Of a stretch of 64,000 bases of DNA, positions 40,875-50,553 are shown piece after piece. Location of the stretch: assembly GCA_032334235.1 (NCBI GenBank), contig JAVSGI010000003.1, positions 310,001 to 374,000 on the forward strand. Reading direction: 5' to 3'. Position 1 is the stretch's first letter; every line of letters begins with the position of its first letter. A program made the position numbers and the translations under genes. This stretch comes from Paracoccaceae bacterium Fryx2 (GTDB lineage: Bacteria; Pseudomonadota; Alphaproteobacteria; Rhodobacterales; Rhodobacteraceae). The notes under the pieces are model-generated. The model ran no database searches. It saw only the letters and a list, made by a program, of their open reading frames with translations, and was not told the DNA's origin.

Positions 40875-41663
40875 ATGGCCGATCTGATGAAGGGCAAGCG
40901 CGGGCTTGTGATGGGCGTCGCGAATGAGCGGTCGATTGCCTGGGGCATTGCGAAGGCCATGGCCGGGGAAGGCGCCGAACTGGCCTTTTCGTATCAGGGC
41001 GAGGCGTTCGGGCGGCGGGTCGAACCGCTGGCCGCCAGCCTCGGCGCATCGCTGCTGATCGATGTCGACGTGACCAAGGACGAATCTCTCGACGCCTGCT
41101 TCGCCCGGCTGAAGGATGAATGGGGCACGCTGGATTTCGTGGTCCATGCCATCGCCTTTTCCGACAAGGCGGAACTGGCGGGGCGGTTCATCAACACCAG
41201 CAAGGTGAACTTCAAGAACTCGCTGACGATTTCCTGCTTTTCCTTCATCGACATCGCGCGGCGCGCGTCCGAAATGATGCCCGATGGCGGCACGCTGCTG
41301 ACGCTGACATTCCAGGGCTCGAACCGGGTCACGCCCTTCTACAACGTGATGGGGGTGGCCAAGGCGGCGCTGGAATCCTCGGTGCGCTATCTGGCCAATG
41401 ACCTCGGGCCGCAGAACATCCGGGTCAACGCCATTTCCCCCGGCCCGATGAAGACGCTGGCCGGTGCCGCGATTGCCGGCGCGCGCCAGACCTTCCGCCA
41501 GACCGAGGCGAACGCGCCGCTGCGCCGCAACGGCACGCTGGAAACCGTGGGCGGCACGGCGGTCTATCTCGCCTCGGATTACGGTGCCTGCACCACGGGC
41601 GAGATTGTCCGGGTCGATGGCGGGTATCATGTGCTGGGGATGCCGCAGCACGAGAACCTCTAG
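40875..41663 (+). CDS. fabI: Enoyl-ACP reductase, FabI type (262 aa)
   Basis: NADH-dependent reductase of the short-chain dehydrogenase fold that completes each elongation cycle; target of triclosan-type inhibitors in other bacteria. It begins with KGKRGLVMGVANERSIAWGI, the cofactor-binding pattern GxxxxxSIA, and has the catalytic Tyr-Met-Lys region in FYNVMGVAKAALE (about residues 155-167). It starts 10 bases after fabB, so the three genes form one operon. Confidence 0.95.
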   Translation: MADLMKGKRGLVMGVANERSIAWGIAKAMAGEGAELAFSYQGEAFGRRVEPLAASLGASLLIDVDVTKDESLDACFARLKDEWGTLDFVVHAIAFSDKAELAGRFINTSKVNFKNSLTISCFSFIDIARRASEMMPDGGTLLTLTFQGSNRVTPFYNVMGVAKAALESSVRYLANDLGPQNIRVNAISPGPMKTLAGAAIAGARQTFRQTEANAPLRRNGTLETVGGTAVYLASDYGACTTGEIVRVDGGYHVLGMPQHENL

Positions 41664-41728
41664 CCGCAATTCCTGTTGCCAAGCCGCTGATGTCTGGCAG
41701 GCTGGTCGCACCAACAGGAGGTGCGGCC

Positions 41729-42154
41729 ATGTCACAGATGATTTTAGTCAACCTTCCGGTGTCGAACCTGGAACGCGGGAAGGCGTTCTATCAGGCACTC
41801 GGCTTCGCGCTCGACCTGCGGTTCAGCGATGACACCGCCTGCTGCGTGGTGATTTCCGACACGATCTTCCTGATGATCCTGATGCACGAGCGGTTTCAGG
41901 GATTCTCGCCCCTGCCACGCGCCGACACCACGAAGACCACCGCAGCCCTGATCTGCCTGTCACGCGACGACCGGGCCGCCGTCGATGCGATCACCGAAGC
42001 AGCCCTTGGGGCGGGCGGGTCAGAGCCCAAACCCGCGACGGATCTGGGCTTCATGTATTCGCGCACTTTCATGGACCCGGACGGCAACGTGTTCGAACCG
42101 CTGTGGATGGACCTGTCAGCCGCCGAACAGGCCGCCGAACCACCGCCGGGCTGA
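41729..42154 (+). CDS. VOC family protein, glyoxalase-like (141 aa)
   Basis: Vicinal oxygen chelate fold: VNLPVSNLERGKAFYQALGF start and TFMDPDGNVFEPLWMD near the C-terminus. Such proteins bind a metal and act as lyases, dioxygenases or resistance proteins; the substrate is unknown. The ATG at 41729 has a strong ACAGGAGGTG site; the frame is open to 41690. It converges with another VOC gene ending at 42160. Confidence 0.82.
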   Translation: MSQMILVNLPVSNLERGKAFYQALGFALDLRFSDDTACCVVISDTIFLMILMHERFQGFSPLPRADTTKTTAALICLSRDDRAAVDAITEAALGAGGSEPKPATDLGFMYSRTFMDPDGNVFEPLWMDLSAAEQAAEPPPG

Positions 42155-42159
42155 CACCT

Positions 42160-42546
42160 TCAGGCCGGGCGCACCGGCGTCATGATGCCCAGCGCCGCGC
42201 CGGTCGGGTCGGAGATAATGGCAATGCGCCCCACCTCGGGCACGCTGAACACGTCCTTGATCACCGCGCCCCCGGCCGCCAGGGTCGCCGCCACCGCCGC
42301 CTCCACGTCATCCACCGCGATGTAGGTGAACCAGTGCGGCGGCAGTTCATCCATGCCGGGCAGGTCGGTCATGTCCATGATCCCGGCAACAGGGCGCCCC
42401 TCGCGGCTGGCCACCATATAGGCGCCCCCCTCCATCGGCATGTCGGCAAAGGTCCATCCCGCCACGCTGCCGTAATAGGCGGTGGCCGCCTCGGGCTCGC
42501 GGGTCATCAGTTCCGACCACCAGATCATTCCGTGCGTGTCGCTCAT
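42160..42546 (-). CDS. VOC family protein (128 aa)
   Basis: Second vicinal oxygen chelate protein: MIWWSELMTREPEAATAYYG start, WTFADMPMEGGAYMV, and GRIAIISDPTGAALGIM at the C-terminus. This resembles the CFP-30 like subgroup (PF00903 type); function is unknown. GGAGG lies before the ATG at 42546. The long minus-strand frame that continues upstream over the ABC transporter is a shadow; only this 3' part is a gene. The 240-base gap to the ABC gene at 42787 shows no feature. Confidence 0.85.
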   Translation of the reverse strand: MSDTHGMIWWSELMTREPEAATAYYGSVAGWTFADMPMEGGAYMVASREGRPVAGIMDMTDLPGMDELPPHWFTYIAVDDVEAAVAATLAAGGAVIKDVFSVPEVGRIAIISDPTGAALGIMTPVRPA

Positions 42547-42786
42547 CACAGCCTCCGTTGCAGGATGGCCTGCGGCTAGCCGCCACAGGCCGTTTGATTT
42601 CGGCCCATCCTGCCACGATTCGCGACCCCGGTGCAGGGTGCGCGCTGTCTCATCCGGCAGGCTGGCTCCGCCGGGGGCGCCGTTGTCCGGGGGCGCGGCG
42701 CGGCCTGCCACCCGCGCGCCTGCAAGCCGTCGCCATTCCCGCCGGCGCGCGCTAGAACCCATGGCACCCCTCCCGAAAGCGCGCCG

Positions 42787-44646
42787 ATGACCGACTCCCC
42801 TTCCCCGACGCCGACCCGCAGTTTCCGCGCCCGCTGGGCGGCGCTGCGCAACATCGGCCCGTTTCTGGTGATGGTCTGGCGTGCCAGCCCCGGCCTGACG
42901 CTGGCGACGGTCGTATTGCGGCTGGTGCGCGCCGTGCTGCCGGTGGCGGCGCTGTGGATCGCCAAGCTGATCATCGACGAGGTGATCCGTCTGTCGGCCC
43001 TGCCCGCCCACCCCGCCACGATGGAGGGGTGGTGGACCAGCGGTCTGGCCGAGGGGCTGATGGTGCTGGTGGCGGCCGAACTGGGGCTGGCGGTGCTGTC
43101 GGACCTGCTGCTGCGGGCGGTGGGGCTGGTGGATACGCTGCTGGCCGAACGGCTGACCATGACCTCGTCGATCCGCCTGATGGACCATGCGGCGACGCTC
43201 GATCTGGAAGATTTCGAGGATGCCGCCTTTCAGGACCGGCTGGAACGCGCCCGCCGTCAGGCCAGCGGGCGGATGACGCTGATGGGGCTGCTGCTCAAAC
43301 AGATGCAGGATCTGGTCACCGTCGCGACGCTGGGGGCGGGGCTGGTGATCTACAACCCGTGGCTGATCGTTCTCTTGCTGCTGTCGCTGATCCCGGCCTT
43401 TCTGGGCGAGGCGCATTTCAACGCGCAGACCTACACGCTCGATTTCCGCCGCACCCCGGAACGGCGCGAGCTTGACTATGTGCGCCAGACGGCAGCCAGC
43501 GTCGAAACTGCGAAAGAGATCAAGATCTTCGGCCTCAGCCGCTTCCTGACCGACCGTTACCGCACCCTGTCGCTCAGCTTCTACGCCGCCAACCGCAAGA
43601 TCGCACGGGCCCGCGCGTTGTGGGGGGCGCTGTTCACCGGGGTCGGCACGCTGGGCTATTATCTCGCCTATGTCTGGATCATCGGGCGCACCCTGACCGG
43701 GGTGCTGACCATCGGTGACCTGACGTTTCTCGCGGGTTCGTTCCTGCGGCTGCGCGGGCTGCTGGAAGGGCTGCTGACCAGCTTTTCCTCGACCGCCGCG
43801 CAGGCGCTCTATCTCGATGACCTGTTCGATTTCTTCCGCGTCGCGCCGGAAATCCAGTCGCCGCCCGACCCGCTGCCGATGCCCCGCCCGATCCGGCAGG
43901 GCTTCGTGTTCGAGGATGTCGGCTTCCGCTATCCCGGCGCCGAACGCTGGGCGGTGCGGCACCTGAGCTTTACCCTGAACGCGGGCGAAACGCTGGCGCT
44001 GGTGGGCGAGAATGGCGCGGGCAAGACCACGCTGGTCAAGCTTCTGGCCCGGCTTTACGACCCCGACGAGGGGCGCATCCTTCTCGATGGCCACGACCTG
44101 CGGTCCTATGATGTCGATGCGCTGCGCGGGGCGATGGGGGTGATCTTTCAGGATTTCGTGCGCTACAACATGTCGGCGGGCGACAACATCGCGGTCGGCC
44201 GGATCGAGGCGCGGGGCGATGCCGACCGCATCCGCACCGCCGCCGAACGCAGTCTGGCCGACCGGGTGATTGCCGGTCTGCCGCGCGGATATGACCAGAT
44301 GATCGGCAAACGGTTCCAGAACGGGGTCGAGCTTTCGGGCGGCGAGTGGCAGAAGATCGCCATCGCCCGCGCCTACATGCGCGACGCCGAGGTGCTTATT
44401 CTGGATGAACCCACCGCCGCCCTCGATGCCCGCTCGGAGTTCGAGGTGTTCCAGAGGTTCAAGGATCTGACCCATGGCAAGACCGCCGTGCTGATCTCGC
44501 ACCGGTTCTCATCCGTGCGGATGGCGGACCGGATTCTGGTACTGGCGGGCGGCCGGGTCGAGGCCGAAGGCACCCACGAGGCGCTCTTGGCGCAAAACGG
44601 GCGCTATGCCGACCTGTTCGAATTGCAGGCGGCGGGCTATCGCTGA
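42787..44646 (+). CDS. ABC exporter, fused membrane and ATPase domains (619 aa)
   Basis: Half-size type I exporter. The first 330 residues hold about six membrane helices; the C-terminal ATPase has Walker A GENGAGKTTLVKLL (about residues 409-422), signature LSGGEWQKIAIARA (about 516-529) and Walker B VLILDEPTAALD (about 536-547). It probably works as a homodimer; the substrate is unknown. The ATG at 42787 is the best family start, with GAAAG upstream; the frame is open to 42631. It ends 5 bases before the convergent tRNA-Gly gene. Confidence 0.88.
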   Translation: MTDSPSPTPTRSFRARWAALRNIGPFLVMVWRASPGLTLATVVLRLVRAVLPVAALWIAKLIIDEVIRLSALPAHPATMEGWWTSGLAEGLMVLVAAELGLAVLSDLLLRAVGLVDTLLAERLTMTSSIRLMDHAATLDLEDFEDAAFQDRLERARRQASGRMTLMGLLLKQMQDLVTVATLGAGLVIYNPWLIVLLLLSLIPAFLGEAHFNAQTYTLDFRRTPERRELDYVRQTAASVETAKEIKIFGLSRFLTDRYRTLSLSFYAANRKIARARALWGALFTGVGTLGYYLAYVWIIGRTLTGVLTIGDLTFLAGSFLRLRGLLEGLLTSFSSTAAQALYLDDLFDFFRVAPEIQSPPDPLPMPRPIRQGFVFEDVGFRYPGAERWAVRHLSFTLNAGETLALVGENGAGKTTLVKLLARLYDPDEGRILLDGHDLRSYDVDALRGAMGVIFQDFVRYNMSAGDNIAVGRIEARGDADRIRTAAERSLADRVIAGLPRGYDQMIGKRFQNGVELSGGEWQKIAIARAYMRDAEVLILDEPTAALDARSEFEVFQRFKDLTHGKTAVLISHRFSSVRMADRILVLAGGRVEAEGTHEALLAQNGRYADLFELQAAGYR

Positions 44647-44651
44647 ACGGG

Positions 44652-44725
44652 TGGAGCGGGTGAAGGGAATCGAACCCTCGTCATAAGATTGGAAATCTTC
44701 TGCTCTGCCATTGAGCTACACCCGC
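44652..44725 (-). tRNA. tRNA-Gly (TCC anticodon)
   Basis: The minus strand from 44725 reads GCGGGTGTAGCTCAATGG, anticodon loop with TTTCCAA giving TCC, GGTTCGATTCC in the T arm, acceptor closing CACCCGC, discriminator T and an encoded CCA. Length is 74 bases. Confidence 0.93.
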
Positions 44726-44766
44726 GACGCCCCCGGTATAATCAGCAGCCGGGGGGCTTGCAAGGG

Positions 44767-45429
44767 TCAGGCGGGCAAGGGCGCGATCAGGTCGGCGCCT
44801 TCGGCCCGGTTGGAGTTGACCTTCGGGTCCACCCGGTGCGCCTGCAATACCCCTGCCGCCGTGGCGTGCATCAGCGGTGCCGCACCATGCCCGGCCTCGC
44901 CCAGCCACAGCGGCCAGTCGGCGGGCTCGACCAGCACCGGCTCGCGGTGGTGGATCGTCATGCCCGGCCCGGCGTCGGTGGTGATCATGGCGCAGGTGTC
45001 GAGCGCCTGCCCGTCGCGTTCCCAATGCTGCCAAAGGCCCGCGAAGGCGATCGGCGCACCATCGCTGCGGGCGAAATACCACGGCAGGCGCGCGCCGTCC
45101 GGCCCCGCGTTCCACTCATAAAACCCGCTGGCCGGGATCAGACAACGCCGCGAGCGGATCGCCTCGCGGAAGGCGGGCTTGACCGCGACGGTATCGGCGC
45201 GGGCGTTGATGATCAGCGGGCCGTCGGTCGGCGTCTTGTACCAGACCGGCAGCAGGCCCCAGCGCATCGCCCGCAACCGCCGCCCGCCCTCGTCATGCGT
45301 GACGACCGCCACGGGTTGCGTCGGGCAGATATTGTAACGCGGCACCGGCGGCAGGTCGTTGCCCGGAACCGCATCGAACAGCCGCGCCATCGCCTCGTCG
45401 GGATGGGTGATGGTGAAGCGCCCGCACAT
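44767..45429 (-). CDS. SOS response-associated peptidase, YedK/HMCES type (220 aa)
   Basis: Forms a covalent thiazolidine bond with abasic sites in single-stranded DNA through Cys2, which is present (MCGRFTI). RYNICPTQPVAVV (about residues 31-43), the Asn-Ala-Arg of IINARADT (about 73-80), the Glu of PASGFYEWN (about 99-107) and the late His motif TIHHREPVLV (about 158-167) are all seen. The start is fixed by Cys2. It lies just after a convergent tRNA gene. Confidence 0.92.
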   Translation of the reverse strand: MCGRFTITHPDEAMARLFDAVPGNDLPPVPRYNICPTQPVAVVTHDEGGRRLRAMRWGLLPVWYKTPTDGPLIINARADTVAVKPAFREAIRSRRCLIPASGFYEWNAGPDGARLPWYFARSDGAPIAFAGLWQHWERDGQALDTCAMITTDAGPGMTIHHREPVLVEPADWPLWLGEAGHGAAPLMHATAAGVLQAHRVDPKVNSNRAEGADLIAPLPA

Positions 45430-45435
45430 AGCGCG

Positions 45436-46059
45436 TTACAGCACCCGCAGCACGATGCCCCGGCCTGGCACCGTGCCAACCTCGCCGGGCATCGAGACGT
45501 AGGGCACGGTTTCCTCGATCAGCGCCACGCGCTCCGCCATACCGGCAATCGCCGCCGCGAACCCGTCCCACAGCGTGTCCTTCACCGTCAGCACCAGCAC
45601 CCCGCCGGGGCGGCAGATGCGCAAAAGTTCCGCCAGCGCCTCGGCCCCGACATGGCCGGTGGTGAAGACGCCGGTCGAGACCACCCCGGCAAACTGCCCG
45701 TCGGCAAAGGGTAGCGCCCCGCCCAGCGCCAGACGGTGCAGCGCGGTGTAACAGCCCTTGCGCGCCGCCACTGCCAGCATCCCTTCGGAAATATCCAGCC
45801 CCTCGACCTCCGGATAGCCCATGATTCCCAGCCAGTCGCCGATCAGCCCGGTGCCGACCCCGGCATCGAGCAGCGGCGCCGCCCCGCGCGGCAGATGGCG
45901 CGCCAGCAGTCCAAGGCAGATCGACGGATGCCGATACCCCGCAGCCGCCATCTCGGCGTCATAGGTTTCGGCCCAGAAGTCATAGATCTGCGCGATCTCC
46001 TCCGGGGACCGCGCGTCGTAGACCGCCCCCAGCGGGCCGTCATGTTTTTCCTGTTCCAT
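45436..46059 (-). CDS. Class I SAM-dependent methyltransferase (207 aa)
   Basis: AdoMet-binding motif I LLDAGVGTGLIGDWL (about residues 63-77), motif II-like EGLDISEGMLAVA (about 87-99) and motif IV region CRPGGVLVLTVKD (about 149-161). It resembles small Williams-Beuren-type or UbiE-like methyltransferases; the substrate is unknown. The ATG at 46059 has AGGGAAGA upstream; the frame is open to 46077. It starts divergently from the phosphotransferase gene and ends 6 bases before the YedK start. Confidence 0.78.
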   Translation of the reverse strand: MEQEKHDGPLGAVYDARSPEEIAQIYDFWAETYDAEMAAAGYRHPSICLGLLARHLPRGAAPLLDAGVGTGLIGDWLGIMGYPEVEGLDISEGMLAVAARKGCYTALHRLALGGALPFADGQFAGVVSTGVFTTGHVGAEALAELLRICRPGGVLVLTVKDTLWDGFAAAIAGMAERVALIEETVPYVSMPGEVGTVPGRGIVLRVL

Positions 46060-46157
46060 TGCCGTCTTCCCTGCCACCTTGCGTCATGCAGCAGGATAGC
46101 CAGCGCGCGGAAATTATGGAACCATCTTCCCGGCAGGCCAGACAGAACGGAAATGCG

Positions 46158-47060
46158 ATGCCCGACAGCCCAGAAATCCGCGCCCTGCGCGCCAGCCTTC
46201 CGGCGCTTGCGGGCTACAATGGGCCGGTGGAACGGCTGGGCGGGCTGACCAACCGGGTTTACCGGCTGGGCGATGTCTGCCTCCGCCTGCCCGGCCCCGG
46301 CACCGAAGCCTACATCGACCGCGTGGCGGAGGCCGCCACCGCCCGCGCCGCCGCCGCAGCGGGAGTGGCCCCCGAGGTGCTGCACGTCGACCCCGCCAGC
46401 GGCCTGATGGTCACCCGCTTCCTTGCCGGGGTCACCACCATGACGCCCGAAGGTTTCCGCACCCGCCCCGGTGCCCCCGCAAGGGCCGGCGCCGCCTTCC
46501 GCCACCTGCACCAATCGGGTGCCGCGTTCCCGGCGCGGTTCGACCTGTTCGCGATGATCGACGATTATCTGCGCCTGCTGGTGCCGCGCGACGTCGCCCT
46601 GCCGCCCGGCTATCACGACGTGGTGGCCGAGGCCGAAGCGGTGCGCCGCGCCCTTGCCGCCCGCCCGGTGCCGCTGGTGCCCAGCCACTGCGACCCGCTG
46701 TGCGAAAACCTGCTCGATACCGGCGACCGGATGTGGCTGGTCGACTGGGAATACTCCGGCATGAACGACCCGATGTGGGATCTGGGCGATCTGTCGGTGG
46801 AGGCCGGTTTCGATGCCGCGCAGGATGCCGAACTGCTGGCCGCCTATTTCGACGGCCCGGCCAGTGCCGCCGACCATGGCCGCATGGTGATCTACAAGGC
46901 GATGTGCGACCTGTTGTGGACGCTGTGGGGCCTGATCCAGCTGGCCGACGCCAACCCGGCCGAGGATTTCCGCGCCTACGCCGACGCCCGCTTTGCCCGC
47001 TGCAAAGCGCTGATGGCCAGCCCCGGTTTCGCGCCGCATCTGGCCGCGATCACCGCCTGA
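46158..47060 (+). CDS. Phosphotransferase, choline/aminoglycoside kinase-like (300 aa)
   Basis: Protein-kinase-like fold. The Brenner motif is VPSHCDPLCENLL (about residues 175-187) with the catalytic Asp, and the metal-binding Asp is in WLVDWEYSGMNDPMWDLG (about 194-211), close to choline kinase/LicA enzymes. GGLTNRVYRLG near residue 30 is the nucleotide-binding loop. ATG 46158 is preferred for the short N-terminus; ATG 46116 is in frame. The substrate is not known; choline or ethanolamine is likely from motif similarity. Confidence 0.82.
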   Translation: MPDSPEIRALRASLPALAGYNGPVERLGGLTNRVYRLGDVCLRLPGPGTEAYIDRVAEAATARAAAAAGVAPEVLHVDPASGLMVTRFLAGVTTMTPEGFRTRPGAPARAGAAFRHLHQSGAAFPARFDLFAMIDDYLRLLVPRDVALPPGYHDVVAEAEAVRRALAARPVPLVPSHCDPLCENLLDTGDRMWLVDWEYSGMNDPMWDLGDLSVEAGFDAAQDAELLAAYFDGPASAADHGRMVIYKAMCDLLWTLWGLIQLADANPAEDFRAYADARFARCKALMASPGFAPHLAAITA

Positions 47061-47095
47061 GAACAGGCGCGCCCAACCGGGACGCGCCCGCAGGC

Positions 47096-48616
47096 TTATT
47101 GGCCGACGGTCTTGATCCGCCCCTCGACCTTCGAGGTCACCGTGCCGGCCTTCTCGATGTAGTTCATCACGTCATTGGCCATCAGGTTGCCGTTGCCCGC
47201 GTTGATCTTCACGTTGCCGCCGCCCAGCGCCGAAAACCCGTCACCACCCGCGAGGATGAAGTCGTTGGTCGCCACCGTATAGACCTTGTCCGCCTCCAAG
47301 TCGGCATCCCCCACCATGACCGAGGCCACCCGCGACCCGGCCGGCGCCGTCGGGTCATAGACCACCGTCATCCCCGAGACATGCGGGAAGCGCCCCGCCC
47401 CCTTTTCCACCTGGCTGAAGCCGTTCTCCAGCGCCGCCAGAATCTGCGACCCCGGCAGTTCGGTCAATACCGTGACATTGCCGAACGGCAGTTCCGTCAG
47501 CACATCGCGCCGCGTCAGCTTCGTTCCGGCATCATAGGTCCGGTCGGCCCGGATGCCGCCGCCGTTGGTCAGACCGATATCCGCCCCTACCGCATCACGG
47601 ATCGCATCTGCAATCAGGTTGCCCATCGCCGATTCCTCGGCCCGCACCACGTTGCGCCGCGAATCGAGCGCGCCTTCGGTGCTGCCGATCTCGACATTCA
47701 GGCTTTCGTCGAGCTTGGTCTGGAATGCCTCCACCATCGCCTGCGATTCGGGGTGCGGCGTGACCGCGGCGGTGTCGATGAAACGGAACATCGGCGTCCA
47801 CGAAATCGTGCGCTTGCCGTCGCTTTCACCGATCTCCACCGTCAGGTCCAGCGGCGCGAGGTAGCGCCCGTCGATCGAGGTTTCGACATAGGCGGTGATG
47901 CCGTCATAGGCGGTGCCATAGGAATGGTCGTCGCCCGACAGGATCACGTCGAACGCCTTGCTGGCGATCAACGCACGGTCGTTCGCCATGTCGGTCTGCA
48001 CCACCCCGATCACCAGGTCGGCGCCATCCTCGCGCGCCGCCTTCGCGGCCTCGACCGCGGTATCGACCGTCGGCAGGAATATCAGGTCGCCAGAGCTTGC
48101 CACCTCGGGCGTGGTGTCCTGCGCCACCGGAATCAGCGCGACCTTCAGGCCCCCGACCTCCTTCACCATCACCCCGCCCAGCCCCGCCACGGGTGACCCG
48201 TCGGCATTGGTGATGTTGATCGCGGCCCAGGGGTAGTTCGAGACCGCCATCTTCTCGAAGAAGTTCTCCGGCCCGAAATCGAATTCGTGGTTGCCCGGAA
48301 CCGCGATGTCGAACGGCACCAGATTGGTCAGGTCGATGGTGTTCTGCCCCTTGTCGAACCCCGACAGGATCGAGGGCGACAGCATGTCGCCGTCAAAGGC
48401 ATAGATCGTGTTCGGGTTGGCGGCCCGTTCCGCCAGCGCCACCGCGTTCAGCCGGGCAAACCCGCCCCGCTCGCCGTCGCCCTCGAAGTTGTAGATGTCG
48501 CCGACCCCCAGAATCGTCAGCTTGACCGTTTCGGCAGCCCCCGGCGCGGCGCCCAGCGCCATCAGGCTGCACGCGCCCAGCAATGGCGCAAGAAACCGGC
48601 GTGCAAGTGTCTTCAT
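47096..48616 (-). CDS. Periplasmic 5'-nucleotidase / metallophosphatase (506 aa)
   Basis: Exported enzyme releasing phosphate from nucleotides. The signal peptide ends near GAAPGAAE (about residues 22-29). The metallophosphatase domain shows GVGDIYNFEGD, AFDGDMLSPS and GNHEFDFG (about residues 107-114), then GDDHSYG (about 226-232); GDXX in place of the usual first DxH is notable. The C-terminal nucleotide-binding domain has GNLIADAIRDAVGADIGLTNGGGIR (split about 326-350). It converges with the phosphotransferase gene. Confidence 0.88.
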   Translation of the reverse strand: MKTLARRFLAPLLGACSLMALGAAPGAAETVKLTILGVGDIYNFEGDGERGGFARLNAVALAERAANPNTIYAFDGDMLSPSILSGFDKGQNTIDLTNLVPFDIAVPGNHEFDFGPENFFEKMAVSNYPWAAINITNADGSPVAGLGGVMVKEVGGLKVALIPVAQDTTPEVASSGDLIFLPTVDTAVEAAKAAREDGADLVIGVVQTDMANDRALIASKAFDVILSGDDHSYGTAYDGITAYVETSIDGRYLAPLDLTVEIGESDGKRTISWTPMFRFIDTAAVTPHPESQAMVEAFQTKLDESLNVEIGSTEGALDSRRNVVRAEESAMGNLIADAIRDAVGADIGLTNGGGIRADRTYDAGTKLTRRDVLTELPFGNVTVLTELPGSQILAALENGFSQVEKGAGRFPHVSGMTVVYDPTAPAGSRVASVMVGDADLEADKVYTVATNDFILAGGDGFSALGGGNVKINAGNGNLMANDVMNYIEKAGTVTSKVEGRIKTVGQ

Positions 48617-48783
48617 CTGAAATCTCCCACCAGGATTGATCCTGTCACACTGCGGTCAGGGCGCCCGCCTGTCAAAGACTTCCCTGCCACGCAGCACCCG
48701 CCCCTCCCCCGAATGAAACCCGCGTGACCCGACCCCGCAGCCGGCCATTGACCACCTGCCCGCATCGGTGCATGAGGGTGCCC

Positions 48784-49122
48784 ATGCTGATCTTCAAGAT
48801 TTTCCGCCGCCCCGAATGGGATGCCTTCCGCGCTGCGGGCTCGACATCGGGCGCAGCCGTCGACCGCGCCGACGGCTATATCCACATCTCCACCTCCGCC
48901 CAGGTGGCCGAAACGGCGGCAAGGCACTTCGCAACCGAAAGCGACCTCGTGCTGGTCGCGCTCCGCGCCGATGCGCTGGGCCCGGCGCTGAAATGGGAAG
49001 CCTCGCGCGGCGGGGCGCTGTTCCCGCACCTCTACCGCGACCTGACGCTGGCCGATGTGGTGTGGGACAAGTCGCTGCCGCTTGGCGCCACCGGCCACAT
49101 CTTCCCCGAGGGCCTGTGGTGA
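48784..49122 (+). CDS. DUF952 domain protein (112 aa)
   Basis: Small protein of unknown function with the family pattern [37 protein letters not shown] (about residues 32-51), [12 protein letters not shown] and a final GHIFPEGLW. The fold is thought to resemble ADP-ribosyltransferases. The ATG at 48784 follows GAGGG; the frame is open to 48724. The stop overlaps the pyrD GTG start (GTGA), so the two are coupled. Confidence 0.85.
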   Translation: MLIFKIFRRPEWDAFRAAGSTSGAAVDRADGYIHISTSAQVAETAARHFATESDLVLVALRADALGPALKWEASRGGALFPHLYRDLTLADVVWDKSLPLGATGHIFPEGLW

Positions 49123-50180
49123 GCCTTTACGAACGCACAGCCCTGAGCCTGCTGCACCGCCTCGATCCCGAACGTGCCCACGGCCTGTCGCTGGCCGCGC
49201 TGCGCGCCGGCCTCTTGCCGCTGCCCGGCCCGGTCACCTCGCCCCGCCTCGCCTGCGATCTGGCCGGAATGGCGCTGCCCAACCCGGTCGGCCTTGCGGC
49301 GGGCTACGACAAGAACGCCTGCGCGCTCGACCCGCTGATGCGGGCGGGCTTCGGCTTTCTCGAGGTCGGCGCCGCCACCCCGCGCGCCCAGCCCGGCAAC
49401 CCGCGCCCGCGCCTGTTCCGCCTGACCGAAGACCGCGCCGCGATCAACCGCTTCGGCTTCAACAACGAAGGCGCGGCCCAGATTGCTGCCCGCCTGGCGC
49501 TGCGGCCCAGGGGGGGGGTGCCGGTCGGCCTCAACCTCGGCGCCAACAAGGACAGTGCCGACCGCGCCGCCGATTTCGCCGCCGTGCTGGCCGCCTGCGG
49601 CCCGCATGTCGATTTCGCCACGGTCAATGTCTCATCCCCCAACACCGAAAAGCTGCGCGACCTGCAGGGCCGCGCGGCGCTGGCGCAACTGCTGCACGGA
49701 GTGATGACGGTGCGCGCCACCCTGCCGCGCCCGATCCCGGTCTTCCTCAAGATCGCGCCAGACCTGACCGACGCCGATCTGGCCGACATCGCCGAGATTG
49801 CCATGACCACGGGCCTTGCGGGCATCATCGCCACCAACACCACGCTGAACCGCGACGGCCTGCACGGCCCCCACCGCGCCGAGTCGGGCGGCCTGTCCGG
49901 CGCGCCGCTGTTCGAACGGTCCACCCGCGTGCTTGCCCGCCTGTCGCAACTGACCGACGGCCGCCTGCCGCTGATCGGCGTCGGCGGCATCTCCACCGCC
50001 GAACAGGCCTGGCAGAAAATCCGCGCCGGCGCCTCGGCCGTGCAGATCTACACCGCGATGGTCTACGAGGGCGTCTCGCTCGCCGCCCGCATCGCCCGCG
50101 GGCTTGACGACATCCTCGCCCGCTACGGCTACGCCGCCATCAGCGACGCCACCGGCACCGGCCGCGGCGACTGGCTCTGA
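49119..50180 (+). CDS. pyrD: Dihydroorotate dehydrogenase (quinone) (353 aa)
   Basis: Membrane-associated class 2 enzyme of pyrimidine synthesis, oxidising dihydroorotate with FMN and quinone. The N-terminal amphipathic helix ([20 protein letters not shown]) is typical of class 2. [38 protein letters not shown] (catalytic Ser), ATNTTLNR and [19 protein letters not shown] with [10 protein letters not shown] are all present. The GTG start at 49119 overlaps the DUF952 stop. Confidence 0.93.
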   Translation: MSLYERTALSLLHRLDPERAHGLSLAALRAGLLPLPGPVTSPRLACDLAGMALPNPVGLAAGYDKNACALDPLMRAGFGFLEVGAATPRAQPGNPRPRLFRLTEDRAAINRFGFNNEGAAQIAARLALRPRGGVPVGLNLGANKDSADRAADFAAVLAACGPHVDFATVNVSSPNTEKLRDLQGRAALAQLLHGVMTVRATLPRPIPVFLKIAPDLTDADLADIAEIAMTTGLAGIIATNTTLNRDGLHGPHRAESGGLSGAPLFERSTRVLARLSQLTDGRLPLIGVGGISTAEQAWQKIRAGASAVQIYTAMVYEGVSLAARIARGLDDILARYGYAAISDATGTGRGDWL

Positions 50181-50185
50181 TCACG

Positions 50186-50236
50186 TTCTTCTGTTCTCAA
50201 ATATCCCACGGGGGCGCGGGGGTGTGAAACCCCCGC
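50186..50236. terminator. Intergenic repeat and hairpin after pyrD
   Basis: TTCTTCTGTTCTCAAATATC at 50186-50205 is the inverse of a word family seen again at 58940-58961. Next, GCGGGGGT (50216-50223), loop GTGAA, ACCCCCGC (50229-50236) forms a strong hairpin followed by CCTTT, a likely terminator for pyrD and possibly also for the convergent Lrp gene. Confidence 0.5.
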
Positions 50237-50256
50237 CCTTTCCACAATCGCGCCCT

Positions 50257-50493
50257 TCAGAACGCCTTGAACGTCATCGTCGTCAGCGTTCGCACGATGC
50301 CGGGAATGTCGAACAGCTTGCCCGACAGGTAATGCCCGACATCCTCGCCCTCGGGGATGTAGATCTTGGCGATCAGGTCGAAGTCGCCGCTGGTGGAATA
50401 AAGCTCGCTCACCACCTCGCGGTCATAGATCGCGTTGGCGACCTCGTAGGTCTTGCCGGGGGTGCAGCGGAACTGGACAAAAACGCAAACCAT
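50257..50493 (-). CDS. Stand-alone Lrp/AsnC ligand-binding domain protein (78 aa)
   Basis: Only the RAM domain of the Lrp family is present, without the DNA-binding part: FVQFRCTPGKTYEVANAI, then TSGDFDLIAKIYIPEGEDVG and PGIVRTLTTMTFKAF. Length of about 78 residues fits such free-standing domains, which bind amino acids and may modulate larger Lrp proteins. Upstream sequence shows no missing N-terminal HTH, so it is not a truncation in this window. Confidence 0.87.
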   Translation of the reverse strand: MVCVFVQFRCTPGKTYEVANAIYDREVVSELYSTSGDFDLIAKIYIPEGEDVGHYLSGKLFDIPGIVRTLTTMTFKAF

Positions 50494-50553
50494 CGGGGTC
50501 TCCCATGTTGTGCCGCACTCTAGCGCCGCCCGGCCAGCCGGGTAAAGAGGGCG

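Noticed and set aside
42547-44502. Long minus-strand open frame continuous with the VOC gene and antisense to the ABC exporter
   Set aside because: Only its last 128 codons match a family; the rest is low-complexity shadow of the exporter gene with intact Walker motifs on the other strand.
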